Shown: positions 36,345 to 45,630 of the stretch, in pieces
How positions within the stretch are numbered: position 1 is the stretch's first letter
Layout: every line of letters begins with the position of its first letter
From: Micromonospora rhizosphaerae
GTDB lineage: Bacteria; Actinomycetota; Actinomycetes; Mycobacteriales; Micromonosporaceae
Length of the DNA stretch: 64,000 nucleotides
Direction: 5' to 3'
NCBI RefSeq assembly: GCF_900091465.1
Contig: NZ_FMHV01000002.1
Coordinates: 2,294,001-2,358,000 of the forward strand
Notes under the pieces: model-generated
What the model was told of the DNA's origin: nothing
Databases searched by the model: none
What the model saw: only the letters and a program-made list of their open reading frames with translations
Program-made: the position numbers and the translations under genes

Positions 36345-37898
36345 GTGTTTGACACCTTGAGTGACCGCCTGTCCGGGATCTTCACCAAGCTCCGCGGCAA
36401 GGGTCGGCTCACCGACGCCGACATCGACGCCACCGCGCGCGAGATCCGCATGGCGCTGCTGGAGGCCGACGTCGCCCTGCCGGTGGTCAAGGGCTTCATC
36501 GCGAACGTGAAGGAGCGGGCCCGCAGCGCCGAGGTCTCCCAGGCCCTGAACCCGGCGCAGCAGATCGTCAAGATCGTCAACGAGGAGCTGATCAACGTCC
36601 TCGGTGGCGAGGGGCGGCGGCTGCAGTTCGCCAAGCACCCGCCGACCGTGGTCATGCTCGCCGGCCTCCAGGGCTCCGGTAAGACCACCCTCGCCGGCAA
36701 GCTGGCCCGCTGGCTCAAGGCCCAGGGTCACCAGCCGCTGCTGGTCGCCGCCGACCTCCAGCGCCCGAACGCCGTCGGGCAGCTCCAGGTGCTCGGTGGC
36801 CGCGCCGGCGTCGAGGTGTACGCCCCGGAGCCCGGCAACGGTGTCGGCGACCCCGTCCAGGTGGCGCGCGACTCGATCGAGCACGCCAAGCGCGCCGCCC
36901 GGGACATCGTCATCGTCGACACCGCCGGCCGCCTCGGTATCGACGCCGAGATGATGCAGCAGGCCGCCGACATCCGCGACGCGGTCGACCCGGACGAGGT
37001 CATCTTCGTCATCGACGCGATGGTCGGTCAGGACGCCGTCCGCACCGCCGAGGCGTTCCGCGACGGCGTGGGCATCACCGGCGTGGTCCTCTCCAAGCTC
37101 GACGGCGACGCCCGCGGTGGCGCCGCGCTGTCGGTCCGGGAGGTCACCGGGCAGCCGATCCTCTTCGCCTCCACCGGCGAGAAGCTGGAGGACTTCGACG
37201 TCTTCCACCCGGACCGGATGGCCAGCCGGATCCTCGGCATGGGCGACGTCCTCACTCTGATCGAGCAGGCCGAAGCGGCCTTCGACGCCGATCAGAAGGA
37301 GAAGATGACCGCCAAGCTGATGGGCGGCGAGCAGTTCACCCTGGAGGACTTCCTCGACCAGCTCATCGCGGTCCGCCGGATGGGCCCGATCGCCAACGTG
37401 CTGGCCATGATGCCGGGCATGGGGCAGATGAAGGACCAGCTCGCCGAGCTGGACGACAAGCACTTCGACCGGGTCACCGCGATCATCCGGTCGATGACCC
37501 CGGGCGAGCGCACCAACCCGAAGATCATCAACGGCTCCCGCCGGGCGCGTATCGCCAACGGCTCGGGCGTCACCGTGATGGACGTCAACCAGCTGCTCAA
37601 CCGCTTCGCCGACGCGCAGAAGATGATGAAGCAGATGGGCGGCATGATGGGCCTGCCCGGCGGCGGCCGGCGCAAGGCGACCAAGAGCCCGAAGAACAAG
37701 CGCAAGGGCACCAAGGGCGGCCGGCAGCGCAGCGGCGCGGGCGCCGGGCTGCCGGGGGGCTTCCCCGGCGGCATGCCGCAGCTCCCGCCGGGCCTCGACC
37801 CCGGCGACCTGGCCGGCGGCCAGGGCCTGCCTCCGGGCTTCAAGCTGCCGAAGATCGACTTCAACAAGCTCGGCAAGGGCGAGAACCGCCCCCGCTGA
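36345..37898 (+). CDS. ffh: Signal recognition particle protein Ffh
   Basis: SRP54 GTPase that binds signal sequences with 4.5S RNA. The N domain begins VFDTLSDRLSGIFTKLRGKG; G1 GLQGSGKTTLAGKLARW is near residue 106; DTAGRLGIDAEMMQQ and KLDGDARGG follow. The Met-rich M domain from about 330 carries MMPGMGQMKDQL and RADRINGSRRARIANGSG-type signal. The C-terminal tail is long, Gly/Pro/Lys-rich. GTG 36345 is used. 517 residues. Confidence 0.97.
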   Translation: MFDTLSDRLSGIFTKLRGKGRLTDADIDATAREIRMALLEADVALPVVKGFIANVKERARSAEVSQALNPAQQIVKIVNEELINVLGGEGRRLQFAKHPPTVVMLAGLQGSGKTTLAGKLARWLKAQGHQPLLVAADLQRPNAVGQLQVLGGRAGVEVYAPEPGNGVGDPVQVARDSIEHAKRAARDIVIVDTAGRLGIDAEMMQQAADIRDAVDPDEVIFVIDAMVGQDAVRTAEAFRDGVGITGVVLSKLDGDARGGAALSVREVTGQPILFASTGEKLEDFDVFHPDRMASRILGMGDVLTLIEQAEAAFDADQKEKMTAKLMGGEQFTLEDFLDQLIAVRRMGPIANVLAMMPGMGQMKDQLAELDDKHFDRVTAIIRSMTPGERTNPKIINGSRRARIANGSGVTVMDVNQLLNRFADAQKMMKQMGGMMGLPGGGRRKATKSPKNKRKGTKGGRQRSGAGAGLPGGFPGGMPQLPPGLDPGDLAGGQGLPPGFKLPKIDFNKLGKGENRPR

Positions 37899-37916
37899 CC
37901 GTTTTGCCGCTCGAGA

Positions 37917-37964
37917 TGCGGCATGTCGGAGTGTCAGTCCTCGCTGATCCCCCGACATGCCGCA
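37917..37964. repeat. Long-arm inverted repeat after ffh
   Basis: Thirteen-nt perfect arms TGCGGCATGTCGG (37917-37929) and CCGACATGCCGCA (37952-37964), 22-nt loop, 18 nt past the ffh stop. It may act as the ffh terminator. The motif family resembles the hairpin at 48839-48884 in carrying GCGGCATR and TATCGCTC-like flanks. Confidence 0.75.
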
Positions 37965-38035
37965 GATCGCTCGCCGGCGCGGACCGCGCGGGCCGGGCTG
38001 GTCGCGACGGAGCGTGATCCGGTAGGACTGTGCAC

Positions 38036-39115
38036 ATGGCTCTGCATGTGCGCGGTGTGCTCCTGCCCGACGACGAGGTCCGGGATCTCTGGCTGGTCGG
38101 CGACCGGGTGACCTTCGATCCGGTGCCCGGGGCGGAGACGATCGTCGACGGTGGCTTCGTGCTGCCCGGCCTGACCGACGCCCACTGCCACATCGGCATC
38201 GGGCGCGGCGGCGTGCCGATCACCTCCCTCCACCAGGCCCGCGAACTGGCCCGCATCGACCGGGACGCCGGGGTGCTCGCGATCCGGGACGCCGGCTCGC
38301 CGTACCCGTACCCGGAACTCGACGACGCGCCGGACCTGCCGCGACTGGCCCGCGCGGGCCGGCACGTCGCGCCGCCCAAGCGCTACCTGCGGGACATCGG
38401 GGTGGAGGTCGGCGCGGCCGAGGTGGCCGCGACGGTGGCCGAGCAGGCCGCCGCCGGCAATGGCTGGGTCAAGCTGGTCGGCGACTGGATCGACCGCGGC
38501 GTGGGCGACCTCGCGCCGGCCTGGGACGCCGACACCATGACCGCCGCCGTCCGGGCCGCGCACGCCGCCGGGGTACGCGCCGCGGTGCACACCTTCTCCG
38601 AGTCGGCCGTGGAGATCATGGTGCGCGCCGGGGTGGACTCGGTGGAGCACGGGACTGGCCTCAGCCTCGACATGATCGACATGATGGCGCGGCAGGGCAC
38701 CGCGCTGGTCCCCACGATGATCAACATTCAGACCTTCGACGGCATCGCCGACCAGGCCCGCGCCAGGTTCCCCGGGTACGCCGACCACATGCTCGCCCTG
38801 CGCGACCGCTTCCCCGAGGTGGTCCGGGCCGCGCACGAGGCGGGAGTGCCGATCTACGTCGGCACCGACGCCGGTGGTGGCATCGACCACGGGCTGGCCG
38901 CCGAGGAGATGCTGCTGCTGCACGAGCAGGCCGGCATGTCCACGGTGGACGTCCTCGCCGCCGCCTCCTGGCGCGCCCGCGAGTGGCTCGGCTTCCCCGG
39001 CCTGGTCGAGGGCGGCCTCGCCGACCTCGTGGTCTACCCCGAGGACCCCCGCCGCGACTTGCGCGTGGTCCGCACCCCGTCCCGCATCGTCCTCCGCGGC
39101 CGCCCCATCCGCTGA
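38036..39115 (+). CDS. Amidohydrolase family metal-dependent hydrolase
   Basis: A 359-residue imidazolonepropionase/prolidase-like amidohydrolase: metal motif GFVLPGLTDAHCHIG near residue 40, then VKLVGDWID, VHTFSESAVEIMVRAGVDSVEHG (His ligands), TDAGGG and the C-terminal GLADLVVYPEDPR beta-sandwich strand. The substrate is not known. ATG 38036 was used; GTG 38030 is two codons upstream. A TAGGACT -10-like element ends 7 nt before ATG 38036, suggesting a leaderless message. Confidence 0.87.
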   Translation: MALHVRGVLLPDDEVRDLWLVGDRVTFDPVPGAETIVDGGFVLPGLTDAHCHIGIGRGGVPITSLHQARELARIDRDAGVLAIRDAGSPYPYPELDDAPDLPRLARAGRHVAPPKRYLRDIGVEVGAAEVAATVAEQAAAGNGWVKLVGDWIDRGVGDLAPAWDADTMTAAVRAAHAAGVRAAVHTFSESAVEIMVRAGVDSVEHGTGLSLDMIDMMARQGTALVPTMINIQTFDGIADQARARFPGYADHMLALRDRFPEVVRAAHEAGVPIYVGTDAGGGIDHGLAAEEMLLLHEQAGMSTVDVLAAASWRAREWLGFPGLVEGGLADLVVYPEDPRRDLRVVRTPSRIVLRGRPIR

Positions 39116-39155
39116 CTGCCCTTTCCCCAGCGCCGCCGCCCCGACCGATGCCGAT

Positions 39156-39210
39156 GATCATGAAGTTGTTGTCACGACACGCCGACGTGGGTGACAACGA
39201 CTTCGTGATC
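39156..39210. repeat. Long-arm inverted repeat after the amidohydrolase
   Basis: Twenty-nt arms GATCATGAAGTTGTTGTCAC (39156-39175) and GTGACAACGACTTCGTGATC (39191-39210) pair at 18 of 20 positions around a 15-nt spacer, between the convergent amidohydrolase and tetR genes. Its GATCATGAAGTTGTTG core is a motif I associate with dispersed palindromes in Micromonosporaceae; it may also terminate both genes. Confidence 0.85.
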
Positions 39211-39240
39211 GACGCAGACGGATGCCTGGGCGGTCGGGGG

Positions 39241-39843
39241 TCAGGTGGTCGGGGTGGTGGCGGTGAGGAAGAGATGCAGGGCGAGGTCGGCCAGGCGCGC
39301 GGCGGTCTGGTCGGGCGGGGCCTGGGGGAGCACGATGTGGCTCACCACCAGGCGCACGATGGAGTCGGCGGCGAACGCCAGCGCCGCCGGCTCGGCCGTC
39401 GACAGTTGGACCCTCGCCCAGTCCAGCAGCGCGCCGGAGGCCTCGGCCAGCACCAGTTCCGAGCGGGTGGTCAGGTAGGGCAGCAGCTCGTCCGCGCCGC
39501 CCCGCGCGCTGGTCAGGATCGCCTTGATCAGCGGGTTCCCGGCCGCCTCGGTCAGGGTGTGCGAGATGGCCGCGTACGCACCGGCCCGGACGTCGGCGCC
39601 GTGCTCGTCCAGCGCCGCGCGGACCGCCGCGACGAACCGGTCGACCTCGCGCCGGGCCAGCGCGTCGGCCAGCCCCGCCTTGCTACCGAACTCGTTGTAG
39701 ACGGTCTGCCGGCTCACCCCGGCGGCGGCCGCCACGGCACCCATCCGGACCGCGTCCCAGCCGACCGCGACCGTCTGCGTGCGAGCGGCGTCGACGATGG
39801 CGTCCCGCAACCGTTGCCGTGCCGAGTCCCGCAGCTCATTCAT
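39241..39843 (-). CDS. TetR-family transcriptional regulator
   Basis: A 200-residue repressor: N-terminal helix-turn-helix VRMGAVAAAAGVSRQTVYNEFGSKAGLADALA, then an all-helical ligand/dimer domain. Its gene follows that of a small secreted protein on the same strand (45 nt apart). No clear palindrome is evident immediately before it, so its target is not obvious. Confidence 0.92.
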   Translation of the reverse strand: MNELRDSARQRLRDAIVDAARTQTVAVGWDAVRMGAVAAAAGVSRQTVYNEFGSKAGLADALARREVDRFVAAVRAALDEHGADVRAGAYAAISHTLTEAAGNPLIKAILTSARGGADELLPYLTTRSELVLAEASGALLDWARVQLSTAEPAALAFAADSIVRLVVSHIVLPQAPPDQTAARLADLALHLFLTATTPTT

Positions 39844-39888
39844 CGTGGCGGAAGTCTACGGTCCCTGGCTGAAGCGGGTGATCGTCCG

Positions 39889-40380
39889 TCAGCCGATGGC
39901 CTCGCACACTTCCCCAGCCGGCGGTCGATGGGGGTCTCCGAGGCCGGGGGTCAGCTCCGCCGCGGAGGTGTTCAGGTCCACGACGTAGCGGCCCGCTTGG
40001 ACCAAAGTGGGCCGGTCGGGGATGAGGTACATGTCGCGGACCTCGCCCTCGACGATGTTCCCGGCATCCAGGGTCCCGTGCCAGACCTTGTTGAACAGCA
40101 CGTCCCCCCGCGGCCCGTGGAGGACCGCGTCCATCGACCCCTGCCTCACCCACCGGACGAACTCGCCATCCTGCTGGAAGATGGTCCAGTGCAGGTAGGT
40201 CGTGGCCTCGGCCACGATCATGCCGCCGCCCGTCACAGATCCGCAGTCCCCCCACATCAGGCTCGAGTGGATCACGGTTCTCTCCTGGTCGGGTGTGTCC
40301 GCGTACGCCGGCCCGGCCATGCCGACGCCGGCGCCCAGCGCGAGCAGTGCGGCGAGGCCGCCTCTGATCGGTGTGTTCAT
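39889..40380 (-). CDS. Small secreted protein of unknown function
   Basis: A 163-residue protein starting MNTPIRGGLAALLALGAGVGMAGPAYA, a clear signal peptide with cleavage after AYA. The mature part has two Cys (SLMWGDCGS and GEVCEAI) that may form a disulfide. No domain is recognised. RBS AGGAGGAA is upstream of the ATG. Divergent from proS. Confidence 0.75.
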   Translation of the reverse strand: MNTPIRGGLAALLALGAGVGMAGPAYADTPDQERTVIHSSLMWGDCGSVTGGGMIVAEATTYLHWTIFQQDGEFVRWVRQGSMDAVLHGPRGDVLFNKVWHGTLDAGNIVEGEVRDMYLIPDRPTLVQAGRYVVDLNTSAAELTPGLGDPHRPPAGEVCEAIG

Positions 40381-40570
40381 CGCTTCCTCCTGCGGTGGTG
40401 CCGGCGGTTCGCCGGTCGTTTTTCGCAGCCTGGAGCGAGGTGGTCGCGAACGGGTCGCAGCCTGGTCGCATCGCAGGGCAGGGCGCCCAGTAGAGGACAA
40501 GAGCGACAAGGGGACACGGACCCGGACGGCAGACGCCGCGCCCGGGCGCGGGCGGTGCCGCCGCAGCGCA

Positions 40571-40576
40571 TAGGAT
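40571..40576 (+). promoter_or_regulatory. -10 element of a leaderless proS transcript
   Basis: TAGGAT at 40571-40576 lies 8 nt before the proS ATG and no Shine-Dalgarno is present, indicating initiation at or next to the start codon. The -35 region is not obvious. Confidence 0.55.
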
Positions 40577-40584
40577 GTGCGGTC

Positions 40585-42000
40585 ATGGCACGCGTGCTCA
40601 CTCCCCGTGCGGAGGACTTTCCCCGCTGGTACCAGGACCTGATCGCCAAGGCGAAGCTGGCCGACAACGGCCCGGTCCGGGGGACCATGGTCATCCGACC
40701 GGCCGGCTACGCCATCTGGGAGCGGATGCAGGCCGAGATGGACGCCCGGATCAAGGCGGCTGGCGCGGAGAACGCGTACTTCCCGCTCTTCATTCCGGAG
40801 AGCTACCTCAAGCGCGAGGCCGAGCACGTCGAGGGCTTCTCGCCGGAGCTGGCGGTGGTCACCCACGCTGGCGGCAAGCAGCTCGCCGAGCCCGTGGTGG
40901 TGCGCCCCACCAGCGAGACGGTGATCGGCGAGTTCATGGCCAAGTGGATCGACTCGTACCGGGACCTGCCGCTGCTGCTCAACCAGTGGGCCAACGTGGT
41001 CCGCTGGGAGCTGCGCCCCCGGATCTTCCTGCGCACCAGCGAGTTCCTCTGGCAGGAGGGACACACCGCGCACGCCACGCGCGAGGACGCGCGGGCCTAC
41101 GCGCGGCGGATCCTGCACGAGGCGTACGAGGACCTGATGGTCAACGTGCTCGGCATCCCGGTGGTGGTCGGCCTGAAGACCGCCCGGGAGCGCTTCGCCG
41201 GTGCCACCGCCACCTACACCTGCGAAGGCATGATGGGCGACGGCAAGGCGCTGCAGCTCGGCACCAGCCACGAGCTGGGGCAGAACTTCGCCAAGGCCTT
41301 CGACATCACCTACTCCTCGGCCGAGGGCGGCCGGGAGCACGCCTGGACGACGTCCTGGGGCACCTCGACCCGGATGCTCGGCGGCCTGATCATGTGCCAC
41401 GGCGACGACAACGGCCTGCGGGTGCCGCCGAAGCTGGCGCCGGTCCAGGCGTACGTGATGGTGGTCAAGGATGGCGAGGGCCCTGGCGGCCCTGCCGAGG
41501 CGGCGCAAAAACTCTGCGACGCGCTGCGCGACGCCGGCGTCCGGGTGGCGCTCGACGACCGCACCGACACCCCGTTCGGCCGCCGGGCCGTCGACGCCGA
41601 GCTGCGCGGCTATCCGGTACGCGTCGAGGTCGGCCCCCGCGATCTGGCCGCCGGCAACGCGGTCGTGGTCCGGCGTACGGACGGCTCGAAGTCCCCCGTG
41701 CCGGTGGCCGACGTGGTCGGCGCGGTGCTGGCGGCCCTCGACGCCGACCAGCAGGCGCTGCACGACCAGGCACTGGCCCACCGCGAGTCGCGGACCGTGG
41801 AGGTGTCCACGCTCGCCGAGGCGATCGAGGCGGCGGCCACCGGCTGGGCCCGGGTGCCGTGGTCGGCGGTCGGCGCGCAGGGCGAGGCCGAGGCGAACGC
41901 CCAGGGCGTCACGGTGCGCTGCCTGCTTCGCGCCGACGGGTCGGTCCCGGACTCCGAGGACGAGCCGGACCTGGTCGCCATCCTGGCCCGCGCCTACTGA
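40585..42000 (+). CDS. proS: Prolyl-tRNA synthetase, eukaryote/archaeon-like type
   Basis: Class II synthetase of 471 residues charging tRNA-Pro. Its length, lack of the bacterial editing insertion, and motifs (GTMVIRPAGYAIWERMQ, motif 2 VRWELRPRIFLRTSEFLWQEGHTAHA, motif 3 TSWGTSTRMLGGLIMCHGDDNGLRVPPKLAP) are those of the ProS type 3 form. Long upstream frame from 38983 is a coincidental open frame; ATG 40585 begins the family homology (ARVLTPRAEDFPRWYQDL). Confidence 0.95.
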   Translation: MARVLTPRAEDFPRWYQDLIAKAKLADNGPVRGTMVIRPAGYAIWERMQAEMDARIKAAGAENAYFPLFIPESYLKREAEHVEGFSPELAVVTHAGGKQLAEPVVVRPTSETVIGEFMAKWIDSYRDLPLLLNQWANVVRWELRPRIFLRTSEFLWQEGHTAHATREDARAYARRILHEAYEDLMVNVLGIPVVVGLKTARERFAGATATYTCEGMMGDGKALQLGTSHELGQNFAKAFDITYSSAEGGREHAWTTSWGTSTRMLGGLIMCHGDDNGLRVPPKLAPVQAYVMVVKDGEGPGGPAEAAQKLCDALRDAGVRVALDDRTDTPFGRRAVDAELRGYPVRVEVGPRDLAAGNAVVVRRTDGSKSPVPVADVVGAVLAALDADQQALHDQALAHRESRTVEVSTLAEAIEAAATGWARVPWSAVGAQGEAEANAQGVTVRCLLRADGSVPDSEDEPDLVAILARAY

Positions 42001-42001
42001 C

Positions 42002-42670
42002 GTGCGTCCCGGCGGTCCCGCGGCCCGGTTCGCGCCAGGTCGGCTGATCATGCACCGGAACGTGCGGCACGGCCGGATCGGCTGGGTTCGGTCGGCCCGG
42101 GTGGTGCTCGACGACGAGCGTGGCCTGCTCCTCTGGGTCGCTCGGGACTCGCCGGTGGCGCACGAGGTCACCGAGGCGGGACTGGGCATGCGGGCGATGC
42201 CGTTCGCCGAGTGGATCACCTTGTCCTACCGGCTGGCGCAGGGCCGGTGGAATGGGCCGCCGGTGCTGAAATTCCTGCCCACCGGCGCGGCCCACTCGGT
42301 CTGGTGGTTCCGGGACGCGCAGGGCCGGTTCAGCAACTGGTACGTCAACCTCGAGGAGCCGGGCGTCCGCTGGGACGACGGCCCGGTGGCCGGGGTGGAC
42401 CTGGTGGACCAGGACCTGGATGTGGTCGTCCGGCCCGACCTGAGCTGGGAGTGGAAGGACGAGGAGGAGTTCGTCGAGCGCCTCGCCTTCCCGGACGACT
42501 ACTGGGTGACCGATGAGAAGGCGGTGCGGGCCGAGGGGGAGCGGGTGATCGCCCTGGCCGAGGCGGGGGAGTTCCCCTTCGACGGCACCTGGTGCGACTT
42601 CACTCCGCCGGGGGACTGGGACATACCGGACGAGCTTCCGCCGGGATGGGACCGCCCGCCGGTCCGCTGA
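42002..42670 (+). CDS. DUF402-domain protein
   Basis: A 222-residue DUF402 protein, a family that includes nucleoside di/triphosphate phosphatases (Ntdp-like). WYVNLEEPGVRWDDG and VDLVDQDLDVVVRPDLSWEWKDEEEF are characteristic acidic metal-binding segments; the C-terminus is rich in Trp, Pro and Asp. GTG 42002 begins one base after the proS stop. Enzymatic role here is by family analogy. Confidence 0.87.
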   Translation: MRPGGPAARFAPGRLIMHRNVRHGRIGWVRSARVVLDDERGLLLWVARDSPVAHEVTEAGLGMRAMPFAEWITLSYRLAQGRWNGPPVLKFLPTGAAHSVWWFRDAQGRFSNWYVNLEEPGVRWDDGPVAGVDLVDQDLDVVVRPDLSWEWKDEEEFVERLAFPDDYWVTDEKAVRAEGERVIALAEAGEFPFDGTWCDFTPPGDWDIPDELPPGWDRPPVR

Positions 42671-42908
42671 CGATGTCCCCCGTCACTCTGGTACCGACCC
42701 GGATGACGTGTCCGGGTCCGGTGTGAGAGATCGGCGCCGGATCTGGCAGAATGGTTCGCTGGTATCCGGCGCGCGTCCGGCGCCCTCTAACCCGGGCACG
42801 TCGCCAGTCCACCGAGCAGTCTCCGGCCCAACCCCACTGTGCCGGTCGGCGCTCACCCGTGCACCGCCCCTTCGGGGCTGGTGAGATCGCAACAGGAGCG
42901 AAAGAACT

Positions 42909-43361
42909 GTGGCCGTAAAGATCCGGCTCCTGCGGATGGGTAAGATCCGCAACCCGCAGTACCGCATCGTCGTCGCCGACTCGCGCACCAAGCGCGACGG
43001 CCGGGCGATCGAGTTCGTCGGGGTCTACCAGCCGAAGGAAGAGCCTTCGGTGATCGAGGTCAAGTCGGACCGGGTCCAGTACTGGCTGTCCGTCGGCGCG
43101 CAGCCGAGCGAGGCGGTTCAGCGCCTGCTGGAGAAGACCGGTGACTGGCAGAAGTTCAAGGGCCTGCCGGCCCCGCCGCCGCTGAAGGTCGCCCCGGAGC
43201 GGGCCGACCGCAAGGCGGCGTACGAGGCCGAGGCGAAGGCCGCCGCGGGCCTGGCGGAGACCCCGGCCAAGCCGGCCAAGAAGGCCGCCAAGGCCGAGGC
43301 CCCGGCCGCCGAGGCGCCGGCCGAGGAGCAGACCGGTGCCGAGTCCGGCGAGCAGGCCTGA
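42909..43361 (+). CDS. rpsP: 30S ribosomal protein S16
   Basis: S16 with canonical start [30 protein letters not shown] and [22 protein letters not shown]. After residue 110 a 40-residue Ala/Lys/Glu tail follows, longer than in E. coli S16 and typical of actinobacteria. GTG start; first gene of the rpsP-KH-rimM-trmD-rplS string. It begins 238 nt after DUF402, in a gap that should hold its promoter (possible -10 CAGAAT at 42747-42752). Confidence 0.96.
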   Translation: MAVKIRLLRMGKIRNPQYRIVVADSRTKRDGRAIEFVGVYQPKEEPSVIEVKSDRVQYWLSVGAQPSEAVQRLLEKTGDWQKFKGLPAPPPLKVAPERADRKAAYEAEAKAAAGLAETPAKPAKKAAKAEAPAAEAPAEEQTGAESGEQA

Positions 43362-43362
43362 C

Positions 43363-43596
43363 ATGGCGCTGCGTCCCGCCCTGGAGCACCTGGTCAAGGG
43401 CATCGTCGACCACCCGGACGACGTCCGGGTGCGGATGGTCGATTCCCGTCGGGGCAAGCGGCTCGAGGTCCGCGTGCACCCCGAGGACCTGGGCACGGTG
43501 ATCGGGCGGTCCGGCCGGACCGCCAAGGCGCTGCGCCAGGTGATCGGCTCCATCGGGGGGCGCGGGGTGCGCGTCGACATCGTCGACTCGTACTGA
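43363..43596 (+). CDS. khpA: KH-domain RNA-binding protein KhpA
   Basis: A 77-residue single KH domain: IGRSGRTAKALRQVIGSIGGR carries the GxxG loop (GRSGRTAKA). The family pairs with KhpB/Jag in cell-division and RNA control. It starts 2 nt after rpsP and shares a base with the rimM start (TGATG). Confidence 0.9.
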   Translation: MALRPALEHLVKGIVDHPDDVRVRMVDSRRGKRLEVRVHPEDLGTVIGRSGRTAKALRQVIGSIGGRGVRVDIVDSY

Positions 43597-44147
43597 TGCT
43601 GCTCATCGTCGGCCGGATCGGTAAGCCGCACGGGATCCGCGGTGAGGTCACCGTGGAGGTGCGGACCGATGAGCCCGAAGCACGATTCGCCCCCGGGTCG
43701 GTGCTGCGCACCGAGCCGGGGGCGGTCGCTCCGGCCGCGCCCGGGCCGGGCGTGCCGTACCGGGTTCCGGCCGAACTGACCGTCGAGTCGGCCCGCTGGC
43801 ACCAGGAGCGACTCCTGGTCACCTTCGAGGGCGTGCTGGATCGGAACGTCGCCGAGGCGCTGCGCGGCACCCTGGTCGGTGTGGACAGCGAGGACGTCGC
43901 GCCCCCGGAGGACCCGGAGGAGTTCCACGACCACCAGCTGGTCGGCCTGACCGCGGTCTCCCCGACCGGCGAGCGGTTGGGCGAGGTCACCGCGATCGAC
44001 CACGCCCCCGCCTCCGATTTGCTGGTGCTGCGTCGCCCCGAGGGGCGTACCGCGCTGATCCCGTTCGTCAAGGCGATCGTTCCCGAGGTGGATCTCGCCG
44101 GCGGTCGCGTCGTGGTCGACCCGCCGGGCGGTCTGCTCGATCTCTAG
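43596..44147 (+). CDS. rimM: 16S rRNA processing protein RimM
   Basis: A 183-residue 30S maturation factor acting on the S19 region. The N-terminal motif [21 protein letters not shown] and the PRC-barrel C-terminal half ([27 protein letters not shown] and [29 protein letters not shown]) are both complete. It overlaps khpA by one base and precedes trmD by 17 nt. Confidence 0.95.
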   Translation: MLLIVGRIGKPHGIRGEVTVEVRTDEPEARFAPGSVLRTEPGAVAPAAPGPGVPYRVPAELTVESARWHQERLLVTFEGVLDRNVAEALRGTLVGVDSEDVAPPEDPEEFHDHQLVGLTAVSPTGERLGEVTAIDHAPASDLLVLRRPEGRTALIPFVKAIVPEVDLAGGRVVVDPPGGLLDL

Positions 44148-44164
44148 GCCGCTGGAGCACCCGC

Positions 44165-44938
44165 ATGCGCGTCGACATCGTGTCGATCTTCCCGGAGTAC
44201 TTCGCCCCGCTGGACCTGTCGCTGATCGGCAAGGCCCGGGCGAACGGGACGCTGCGGCTGGCCGTACACGATCTGCGGACCTGGACCCACGACGTGCACC
44301 GCACGGTGGACGACACGCCCTACGGCGGCGGGCCCGGGATGGTGATGCGGCCGGAGCCCTGGGGCGAGGCGCTGGACGCGCTCGCTCCGCCGGGGGCGAC
44401 CCCGCCCCGGCTGCTGGTGCCGTCACCGGCCGGCGGCCGGTTCACCCAGGCCATGGCGTACGAGCTGGCCACCGAGTCGCATCTGCTCTTCGCCTGCGGC
44501 CGGTACGAGGGCATCGACCAGCGGGTGCTCGACCACGCCGCCACCCGAATGCCGGTGACCGAGGTCTCCATCGGCGACTACGTGCTCTTCGGCGGCGAGG
44601 TCGCGGTGCTGGTGATCCTGGAGGCGGTCACCCGGCTGCTGCCCGGGGTGCTCGGCAACGTCGGCTCGCTGGAGGAGGAGTCGCACGCGCACGGGCTGCT
44701 GGAGGCCCCGATGTACACCAAGCCGGCGAGCTGGCGCGGGAATGAGGTGCCGGAGGTGCTCCGCTCCGGCGACCACGGGCGGATCGCCCGCTGGCGGCGG
44801 GACGAGGCGCTGCTCCGGACGGCCGTGCGGCGGCCCGACATGATCGCCGCGCTGGACCCGGAGAGCCTGGACAAGCGGGACCGGGCCGCGTTGGACCGGG
44901 GCGGATTTCAGTTGCCGCCGGGGGATGTGGCAAAGTAG
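44165..44938 (+). CDS. trmD: tRNA (guanine37-N1)-methyltransferase
   Basis: SPOUT-class enzyme making m1G37 in tRNA, preventing frameshifting. The sequence [45 protein letters not shown] and [19 protein letters not shown] (the knot region) are clear. 257 residues. Between it and rplS is a 143-nt leader. Confidence 0.96.
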   Translation: MRVDIVSIFPEYFAPLDLSLIGKARANGTLRLAVHDLRTWTHDVHRTVDDTPYGGGPGMVMRPEPWGEALDALAPPGATPPRLLVPSPAGGRFTQAMAYELATESHLLFACGRYEGIDQRVLDHAATRMPVTEVSIGDYVLFGGEVAVLVILEAVTRLLPGVLGNVGSLEEESHAHGLLEAPMYTKPASWRGNEVPEVLRSGDHGRIARWRRDEALLRTAVRRPDMIAALDPESLDKRDRAALDRGGFQLPPGDVAK

Positions 44939-45081
44939 AGGGGTTGCCGCATCCGTCCGCGCCGCGGGCGGCTGCGAGGACCCTCGACCGGGGTCGGTCC
45001 GGCCGGCCACCACCCGGGGGTCAGAATCACCCATCCGCGCACCGAGTGACGGTGCGCCGTGAGCCTCACGAGGACACAGCG

Positions 45082-45438
45082 ATGAACATCCTGGACGCCC
45101 TTGACGCCCAGTCGAAGCGGGTCGACATCCCCGACTTCCGTGCCGGTGACACCGTGAAGGTGCACGCGCGGGTCGTCGAGGGCAACCGGTCCCGTGTCCA
45201 GATCTTCCAGGGCGTCGTCATCCGCCGCCAGGGTGACGGTCTGCGCGAGACCTTCTCGGTCCGCAAGGTCAGCTTCGGGGTGGGTGTGGAGCGGACCTAC
45301 CCGCTGAACAGCCCGGCGATCGACCGGATCGAGATCGTGACCCGCGGTGACGTGCGACGCGCCAAGCTCTACTACCTCCGCGAGCTGCGCGGCAAGAAGG
45401 CCAAGATCAAGGAGCTGCGCGAGAAGCAGCCCAGCTGA
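45082..45438 (+). CDS. rplS: 50S ribosomal protein L19
   Basis: A 118-residue L19 with the conserved [47 protein letters not shown] and [23 protein letters not shown] 45082 is the family start; the frame extends upstream to 44944 into the leader without homology. The 143-nt leader may hold its own promoter or a regulatory structure; I see no recognised riboswitch. Confidence 0.96.
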   Translation: MNILDALDAQSKRVDIPDFRAGDTVKVHARVVEGNRSRVQIFQGVVIRRQGDGLRETFSVRKVSFGVGVERTYPLNSPAIDRIEIVTRGDVRRAKLYYLRELRGKKAKIKELREKQPS

Positions 45439-45561
45439 CTTTCCGCTCGGCACGCCGCCTGACCTGCGCGGATGTCGTACCGACCGGAGCACACTACGCT
45501 GGTCGTACGGGCGCAGCAGGGCAGCGTTCGCCGCGAACTCGTCTCGCGGCAGCGGATGTCC

Positions 45562-45604
45562 ACTACCGCCCGTGGGGTCTCAGCCGAGACTCCCGGGCGG
45601 TAGT
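45562..45604 (+). terminator. Two-part hairpin between rplS and lepB1
   Basis: Outer arms ACTACCGCCCG (45562-45572) and CGGGCGGTAGT (45594-45604) enclose an inner stem GTCTC-AGCC-GAGAC (45577-45590). It lies 124 nt after the rplS stop and ends 26 nt before lepB1. It probably ends the ribosomal operon, leaving room only for a short leader for lepB1, so it may also act as attenuator. Confidence 0.75.
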
Positions 45605-45630
45605 GTCGTTTCCGCGGACCGGAGAGTGGC

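Noticed and set aside
38983..40584. Upstream extension of the proS frame, including the palindrome and tetR antisense
   Set aside because: Prolyl-tRNA synthetase homology starts exactly at ATG 40585, preceded by a -10; the upstream 534 codons are low-complexity.
44939..45081. Possible ribosomal-protein leader or riboswitch before rplS
   Set aside because: The leader is GC-rich and I could not draw a known L19 or other leader structure by eye.
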